Shown in pieces: positions 5,867 through 10,134 of a stretch of DNA of 10,134 nt. Within the stretch, counting starts at the first letter, position 1. Every line of letters begins with the position of its first letter. The DNA is taken from the NCBI GenBank assembly GCA_003504855.1, contig DNZD01000035.1, positions 1-10,134 on the forward strand. The letters are read 5' to 3'. Under the pieces are notes generated by a model. It ran no database searches and was not told the origin of the DNA. It saw nothing but the letters and a program-made list of their open reading frames with translations. The stretch is from Cytophagales bacterium (GTDB taxonomy: Bacteria; Bacteroidota; Bacteroidia; Cytophagales; Cyclobacteriaceae). The position numbers and the translations under genes were made by a program.

Positions 5867-7327
5867 GTGTCGGCTATTCTCGCAGTTGATATCGGCACTA
5901 CCAGTGCCAAGGCGTTGGTGATCACCTCGTCGGGCACCGTGTCTGTCAGCGAGCGGATAACGTACCCGACACATCGGCCCCGAACCGGTTATGCCGAGCA
6001 GGATCCCGAACAACTCTCGGCATGCATCACGTCATTGATGAATGACGTCATACGGAAAGGCACTGAAAAAATTGATGCTGTCGCGTTCAGCTGTGCCATG
6101 CACGGTGTAATGGCTGTCGACGAAAGGGGGCATGCACTTACACCGCTAATCATCTGGTCCGACCTGCGTGCGCGGGAGGCGGCGGCACAAATCAGTAAGG
6201 AACATAGAGATATGCATGCCCTTACCGGCACACCAATCCATCCCATGTCGCCCCTCACCAAATTGGTGTGGATGAAAAAAAATCAACCCGAATTATTCAA
6301 ACGAGCCCATAAGTTTATTGGCATCAAGGAGTATCTCTGGTATCGGTGGTTTGGTACATTCGTTGTCGACCATTCCATTGCATCTGCCACGGGACTGATG
6401 GATTCGCAGAAGCTTACCTGGTCAAGCACCGCACTTGCTGTTGCCGGCATTCGGGAAGAACAGTTGTCGAAGCTGGTTGGTGTGCATACACCATTTACTT
6501 CGGAGCAAGTCAACGCCACATACGGCCTGGCTCCCCGCACACCCTGGATCATCGGCAGCAGTGATGGTTGCCTCGCAACATTGGGCAGTGATGTCAATAC
6601 CAATGCCAATGCCTTGTCCGTTACAGTGGGTACCAGCGGGGCAGTGCGCAAGATGAACACACAGGCCGGTATTGATCCGGCAGGCAAGACTTTCTGTTAT
6701 TGCCTGGATAAAGCCCGATGGGTTCATGGAGGTGCCACCAATAACGGAGCTGTTCTCATAGATTGGTACACGCAGAAGTTTCTGCGCGAACCGATTGACC
6801 TGAACACTTTTTGTGCACGCGCAACAAAGGTTCAGCCTGGATCAGCGGGGCTATTGATGATACCCTATTTACAAGGAGAACGCTCTCCGGTATATGATGC
6901 AGACGCATCCGGTGTATTTCTTGGCGTGCGGCATCACCACGGGACTGAGCACTTCATGCGCGCCATCCTTGAAGGTATTGGCTTTGCGCTAATGGATATT
7001 GCTGATGCCCTCATGGAGGGGAATACGAACATGGAAGTTCGGGCCAGTGGAGGACTATCCTTATCAGCAGAGGCCATGCAGGTTCTTTCGGACCAGTTTG
7101 GTATGACCATCCACGTTCAGCACCGGGAAGATGCATCTGCCATTGGAGCGGCCATCATTGCCTGTGAAGCATTAAAAATACCGTTTCAATTCGCAGACGA
7201 GCCGCCCCGCATCTATCAGCCGAACATGAACAACCACCAACTGTACCGAAAACTATTTTCGATTTACAAGGGTTTGTATTCCCATCTCGCCGACGACCTG
7301 CACCAACTGAACGCTCTCCAATTCTGA
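5867..7327 (+). CDS. gntK: Gluconate kinase, FGGY family
   Basis: This kinase would phosphorylate D-gluconate with ATP to 6-phosphogluconate in the cytoplasm. It is a 486-residue FGGY carbohydrate kinase. The N-terminal actin-like domain opens with AVDIGTTSAKAL (6-17). SCAMHGVMAVDE (75-86), the gluconokinase-like GTPIHPMSPLTKL (121-133) and IGIKEYL with VVDHSIASATGLMD (151-179) follow, closely matching Bacillus-type GntK as I know it. The catalytic Asp is Asp233 in GSSDGCLATLGS, and the second ATP-binding domain has VGTSGAVR (254-261), PYLQGERSP (333-341) and ASGGLSLS (393-400). The start is GTG 5867, placed just before the DIGTT phosphate-binding motif. The stop is one base before the gntP start, so the two are translationally coupled. 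Other FGGY substrates such as xylulose are possible in principle, but the neighbouring permease and dehydrogenase make gluconate by far the best reading. Confidence 0.93.
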   Translation: MSAILAVDIGTTSAKALVITSSGTVSVSERITYPTHRPRTGYAEQDPEQLSACITSLMNDVIRKGTEKIDAVAFSCAMHGVMAVDERGHALTPLIIWSDLRAREAAAQISKEHRDMHALTGTPIHPMSPLTKLVWMKKNQPELFKRAHKFIGIKEYLWYRWFGTFVVDHSIASATGLMDSQKLTWSSTALAVAGIREEQLSKLVGVHTPFTSEQVNATYGLAPRTPWIIGSSDGCLATLGSDVNTNANALSVTVGTSGAVRKMNTQAGIDPAGKTFCYCLDKARWVHGGATNNGAVLIDWYTQKFLREPIDLNTFCARATKVQPGSAGLLMIPYLQGERSPVYDADASGVFLGVRHHHGTEHFMRAILEGIGFALMDIADALMEGNTNMEVRASGGLSLSAEAMQVLSDQFGMTIHVQHREDASAIGAAIIACEALKIPFQFADEPPRIYQPNMNNHQLYRKLFSIYKGLYSHLADDLHQLNALQF

Positions 7328-7328
7328 T

Positions 7329-8630
7329 ATGATGCTCATTACCGTAGCGGCATGTGTTGTTCTTCTGTTGGTGTTGATCCTGCTGAAGTTCAATCCGCTG
7401 CTCGCCCTGCTTATCGTGTCGGTGGTGGCGGGTTTGTCGTTGGGGTTGGCGCCTGATCAGGTGATCAAATCCATCCAGGCAGGGGTGGGGGAAACCCTGG
7501 GTAGTCTGGCCCTTGTGTTGGCGCTCGGTGCCATGTTTGGAAAGATCATTGAAGTCAGTGGGGCAGCGCGACAAATCAGCGATGCGTTGATTCATGCCTT
7601 CGGAAGCAAACGACTGCCATGGGCAATGATGATCACCGGGCTTATCGTCGGCATACCTTTATTTTATAACGCGGGTTTTGTTATTCTGGTGCCCCTTGTG
7701 TTCGCGGTGGCACAGGGTTCGCGGGTTCCTTTGTTGTGGATTGCCATTCCGATGGCGGCCTCACTTTCGGTAACACATGGATTTCTTCCGCCTCATCCCG
7801 GCCCCACGGCCATTGCGGCTTTATTCAAGGCAGATATCGGAAAGACATTGATCTATGGATTGGTGTTGGCAGTACCCATTGTCGTGATCGCCGGACCCTT
7901 TTTTGCGTCGCTGTTGAGGAAATTGGCTCCCGCACCGGTCATCGGGCAGCAACAACCAGTTTCAGAATCCAAACCAACCGTCTTTCTGAGTTTTTGTCTT
8001 GCGCTTTTCCCGGTCGTATTGATGGCATCGGCTACTGCGTTGCGGACGTTTTCAATCATCGATCATCCGATGCTCCGGATGTTATCAGAGCCTGCGGTTG
8101 CCTTGCTACTCGCCTTGCTACTGACTTGTTATTTTCTGGGCTGGCGCCGGAATATGAACACAAAGACAATGATGGGCCACTTGCAGGATGGCGTGTTGTC
8201 GATCGCCATGATCATGCTGGTAATTGCCGCAGGTGGTGGATTTAAACAAGTGCTCATTGACAGTGGCGTAGCCAAACAGGTGGCGGATGTTGCTTCCGCC
8301 TTTGAAGTTTCGCCCCTGGTATTGGGATGGTTGATCGCCGCCCTGGTTCGTGTATCGGTCGGATCGGCTACCGTGGCCGGATTGACAGCCGCCGGCATTG
8401 TATCTGGTTTGGTACAGTCTTCCAGTGTTAGTCCTGAACTCATGGTGCTCAGCGTTGGCGCCGGCAGCCTGATGTTTTCGCATGTCAATGACACCGGTTT
8501 CTGGATGTTTAAGGAGTATTTTAACCTGTCGCTGCGTCAAACATTCCTGTCCTGGACTGCGATGGAAACGATTGTATCCGTTTTAGGCCTGGTGGGTGTA
8601 TTAATTTTAGAAGGTTTCGTATCGGTTTAG
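7329..8630 (+). CDS. gntP: Gluconate:H+ symporter, GntP family
   Basis: A 433-residue polytopic inner-membrane permease of the GntP family, which imports gluconate or related sugar acids with protons. About a dozen hydrophobic segments span the protein. Family motifs are visible: FNPLLALLIVSVVAGL (21-36), GIPLFYNAGFVILVPLVF (108-125), HGFLPPHPGPTAIA (150-163), RVSVGSATVAGLTAAGI (341-357) and FSHVNDTGFWMFKEYF (383-398). The length is typical. ATG codons stand at 7329 and 7332 and either could start; the first lies one base after the gntK stop, giving tight coupling. A hydrophilic Gln/Ser/Lys-rich loop at about 198-217 probably faces the cytoplasm. GntP relatives also carry fructuronate or glycerate, so specificity comes from context, here a gluconate kinase and 6-phosphogluconate dehydrogenase. 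Transport of gluconate itself is inferred. Confidence 0.93.
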   Translation: MMLITVAACVVLLLVLILLKFNPLLALLIVSVVAGLSLGLAPDQVIKSIQAGVGETLGSLALVLALGAMFGKIIEVSGAARQISDALIHAFGSKRLPWAMMITGLIVGIPLFYNAGFVILVPLVFAVAQGSRVPLLWIAIPMAASLSVTHGFLPPHPGPTAIAALFKADIGKTLIYGLVLAVPIVVIAGPFFASLLRKLAPAPVIGQQQPVSESKPTVFLSFCLALFPVVLMASATALRTFSIIDHPMLRMLSEPAVALLLALLLTCYFLGWRRNMNTKTMMGHLQDGVLSIAMIMLVIAAGGGFKQVLIDSGVAKQVADVASAFEVSPLVLGWLIAALVRVSVGSATVAGLTAAGIVSGLVQSSSVSPELMVLSVGAGSLMFSHVNDTGFWMFKEYFNLSLRQTFLSWTAMETIVSVLGLVGVLILEGFVSV

Positions 8631-8642
8631 TTACCGAAAACT

Positions 8643-8650
8643 TATTTTTG
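8643..8650 (+). promoter_or_regulatory. Candidate internal -7 box upstream of gnd (TATTTTTG)
   Basis: TATTTTTG is an exact match to the Bacteroidota TAnnTTTG -7 consensus, in the 52-bp gap between gntP and gnd, but no TTTG -33 element stands at the right distance. If active, it would give gnd a short leader of about 27 nt, independent of gntK-gntP. Confidence 0.4.
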
Positions 8651-8654
8651 ACCT

Positions 8655-8668
8655 CCCCACTTCCGGGG
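8655..8668 (+). other. Small hairpin in the gnd leader
   Basis: CCCC (8655-8658) can pair with GGGG (8665-8668) around the loop ACTTCC. It lies just after the candidate -7 box and 14 bp before the gnd ATG. No T-tract follows, so it is not an intrinsic terminator. It might protect an mRNA 5' end or be chance. Confidence 0.3.
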
Positions 8669-8682
8669 CTAAACCTGACGAC

Positions 8683-9582
8683 ATGCAAATCGGATTGATT
8701 GGTCTGGGAAAGATGGGCTACAACCTGGCCCTGAATATGAAACAGAAGGGCCATAAGGTAGTGGCCTTCGATGCCAGCAAGCCTGCTATGGAGCGCATCC
8801 AGAAGGAGGGCATCAAAACGGTGTCATCTTCAGCAGAGCTGGCCGCCTCCCTCACAGGCCGGCGTGTAATCTGGATCATGGTACCTGCTGGTCAGGTAGT
8901 GGATGTGGTGATCAATAACCTCAAGAACTACCTCGCCGCTGATGATATCCTCATCGATGGAGGCAACTCTTACTTCAAGGATTCAATCCAGCGTGCTAAG
9001 GACCTGGAGAAGACGGGTGTGTTTCTGCTGGACTGTGGCACCAGCGGTGGTGTAAAAGGCGCCTTGCAAGGTGTTTGTACCATGATTGGCGGATGGAAAG
9101 ATGCATTTACGTATTGTGAACCTTTGTTCAAGTCAATTTCCGTGGAGGGCGGATACCTCTATTGTGGCAAGAGTGGCAGCGGACATTTCATTAAGATGAT
9201 TCACAATGGAATCGAATATGGTATGATGCAGTCCATCGCTGAAGGTTTCGAGCTCATGCATAAGCACAATGCCCAATTGGACCTCGGCGCCATTGCCAAT
9301 GTATGGAACCACGGTTCGGTGGTGCGCAGCTGGCTGCTGGAACTTACCCAGCATGCGTTGGAAAAAGAGAAAAATCTCGAATCCATTAAAGGGGTCATGC
9401 ATTCTTCCGGAGAAGGCAAATGGACGGTGGAAACTGCATTGGAAATGGGTGTCCCTGCTCCGGTGATTACCATGTCGCTGCTGATGCGCTATCGCTCGCA
9501 ACAGGAAGATACCTTCTCGGGTCGTGTGGTGGCTGCCCTCCGCAATGAATTTGGCGGCCACGATGTAGAAAAAAAGGGGTAA
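8683..9582 (+). CDS. gnd: 6-phosphogluconate dehydrogenase, decarboxylating, short form
   Basis: This enzyme would oxidise and decarboxylate 6-phosphogluconate to ribulose 5-phosphate and CO2, the last step of the gluconate route in this cassette. At 299 residues it is the short, single C-terminal-domain form rather than the long form of about 470. The Rossmann fold shows GLIGLGKMG (4-12), IMVPAG (65-70) and DGGNSYFKD (92-100). The substrate site shows DCGTSGGVKGA (117-127), the catalytic Lys171 and Asn175 in GHFIKMIHNGIEYG (167-180), and SSGEGKWT (241-248). Strand 2 ends in AFDAS, placing Asp30 where NADP-specific long forms have an Asn-Arg pair, which favours NAD+. The last codons and stop lie in a terminator hairpin. 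The start ATG at 8683 opens directly into MQIGLIGLG. It follows gntP by 52 bp and may also have its own promoter. Confidence 0.95.
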   Translation: MQIGLIGLGKMGYNLALNMKQKGHKVVAFDASKPAMERIQKEGIKTVSSSAELAASLTGRRVIWIMVPAGQVVDVVINNLKNYLAADDILIDGGNSYFKDSIQRAKDLEKTGVFLLDCGTSGGVKGALQGVCTMIGGWKDAFTYCEPLFKSISVEGGYLYCGKSGSGHFIKMIHNGIEYGMMQSIAEGFELMHKHNAQLDLGAIANVWNHGSVVRSWLLELTQHALEKEKNLESIKGVMHSSGEGKWTVETALEMGVPAPVITMSLLMRYRSQQEDTFSGRVVAALRNEFGGHDVEKKG

Positions 9583-9597
9583 TCAAACCCCTTTTTC
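9569..9597. terminator. Bidirectional intrinsic terminator on the gnd stop codon
   Basis: AAAAAGGGG (9571-9579) and CCCCTTTTT (9588-9596) form a perfect 9-bp stem around an 8-base loop that contains the gnd TAA stop (9580-9582). On the plus strand the stem ends in a T-run. Read on the minus strand the same symmetry ends in a run of seven Ts. It can therefore end both gnd and the convergent peptidase gene, whose stop is at 9623-9621. The left arm encodes the terminal Lys-Lys-Gly of gnd. Confidence 0.85.
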
Positions 9598-9620
9598 AAT
9601 TCAATGAATCTGCCGGGTGG

Positions 9621-10134
9621 TCAGAAGGTAATGTTCAATACCTTCTCTTCTCCGTTGCGCATCAACTTCACAGTGGTGGACTGCCCTTTCTCGAATTTCC
9701 CCAGTGTTTCCATGTAGGCCTGGATGTCTTTGATCTTGTATTCACCGATCTGAATGATCAGGTCTCCGGTCAGGATACCCGCTTTCGCAGCAGGTTTTCC
9801 ATCACTCACACCATCAACTTTCAGTCCGGCTTCACTCGAACTGTAGCTGGGCATCACACCCATGGTTACTTTAAAGGAGCGTGAACCTCCGAGGGATTTG
9901 TTTTTGGTGGTGAGAAATGCCAGCCGGGGCTGCGCCTCGGTCTGTTTGATTACTTCAGCAATGAGCTTCAGTACGGCAACCTCGCCGTCGTAATTAATCT
10001 TATCCCAATCGTCTGATGGCTTGTGGTAATCGCTGTGGGAACCGGTGAAGAAATGCAGCACCGGGATGTTCTTGAGGTAGAAGGAAGTGTGGTCCGACGG
10101 GCCCATTCCCGACGAGTCGGTCTTGATGGGCACC
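9621..10134 (-). CDS. M28 family metallopeptidase with C-terminal PDZ domain (5' end outside window)
   Basis: This is the C-terminal 171 codons or so of a leftward gene; its start lies beyond the right edge. The visible part begins in the M28 zinc aminopeptidase fold, with SDHTSFYLKNIPVLHFFTG at about 13-31 and HSDYH at 33-37, where a His of this motif is a zinc ligand in the family. SDDWDKIN (40-47) follows, which is typical of the M28 end. A PDZ domain covers about 85-170, with VTMGVMPSY as the first strand, VDGVSDGKPAAKAGILTGDLI as the carboxylate-binding region and YMETLGKFEKGQ further on. M28-PDZ fusions usually have a signal peptide and act in the periplasm or at the cell surface; that end cannot be checked here. 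The GTG at 10133-10131 is an internal Val codon, not a start. It is convergent with gnd across a shared terminator. Confidence 0.92.
   Translation of the reverse strand, partial: VPIKTDSSGMGPSDHTSFYLKNIPVLHFFTGSHSDYHKPSDDWDKINYDGEVAVLKLIAEVIKQTEAQPRLAFLTTKNKSLGGSRSFKVTMGVMPSYSSSEAGLKVDGVSDGKPAAKAGILTGDLIIQIGEYKIKDIQAYMETLGKFEKGQSTTVKLMRNGEEKVLNITF

Noticed and set aside
7155..7595. Minus-strand frame of 146 codons across the gntK-gntP junction
   Set aside because: It is antisense to two well-supported genes, and its Gln/His/Arg-rich composition is typical of a shadow of hydrophobic coding sequence.
7736..8245. Plus-strand frame of 169 codons inside gntP
   Set aside because: It is a +1/+2 shadow of the permease. 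The gntP frame covers it with continuous transmembrane segments and family motifs.
8655..8668. gntP terminator before gnd
   Set aside because: The CCCC/GGGG hairpin is only 4 bp and has no following T-run, so it is not an intrinsic terminator. Read-through into gnd is expected.
9133..9561. Minus-strand frame of 142 codons inside gnd
   Set aside because: It is antisense to the catalytic domain of gnd, with no motif of its own.

Overview
The window reads as the chromosome of a member of the Bacteroidota, probably a Cytophagales-like environmental bacterium. The reasons are a type IX secretion (T9SS) type A sorting domain, a DUF4199 membrane protein, a small Cys-motif membrane protein of a kind common in this phylum, near-absence of Shine-Dalgarno sequences, and matches to the phylum's TAnnTTTG -7 promoter box just before some genes. 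Base composition is roughly balanced, and I see no mobile element, CRISPR array, rRNA or tRNA. The genus-level guess is inference.

Layout. Positions 1-242 hold no gene I can name. A yifB/comM-type AAA+ ATPase (243-1781, +) runs convergently into a small Cys4 two-helix membrane protein (1788-2186, -), with only 6 bp between the stop codons. Divergent from that gene is a short rightward group: a membrane-anchored LuxR/GerE-type regulator (2314-2736), a DUF4199 protein (2840-3364) and a glyoxalase-fold VOC protein (3397-3780). Next is nnr (3829-5325), the fused NAD(P)HX epimerase/dehydratase that repairs damaged NAD(P)H. It probably has its own promoter and an almost leaderless mRNA. A 117-residue secreted protein made of little more than a signal peptide and a T9SS sorting domain follows (5462-5815).

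The clearest functional unit is a gluconate utilisation cassette: an FGGY gluconate kinase (5867-7327), a GntP-family gluconate permease (7329-8630, 1 bp after the kinase stop) and a short-form decarboxylating 6-phosphogluconate dehydrogenase (8683-9582). Together they would import gluconate, phosphorylate it and oxidise it to ribulose 5-phosphate and CO2, feeding the pentose phosphate pathway. An acidic residue at the end of Rossmann strand 2 suggests the dehydrogenase prefers NAD+. No regulator, Edd/Eda or zwf gene lies in the window. A symmetric hairpin on the gnd stop codon separates this cassette from a convergent M28 aminopeptidase with a C-terminal PDZ domain, cut by the right edge (9621-10134, -).

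I do not see a new defence, mobile or otherwise exotic system. Most of the window is housekeeping or ordinary accessory metabolism. The points worth a second look are the stand-alone sorting-domain protein, the compact gluconate cassette, the LuxR-DUF4199-VOC group and several start-site and promoter details.
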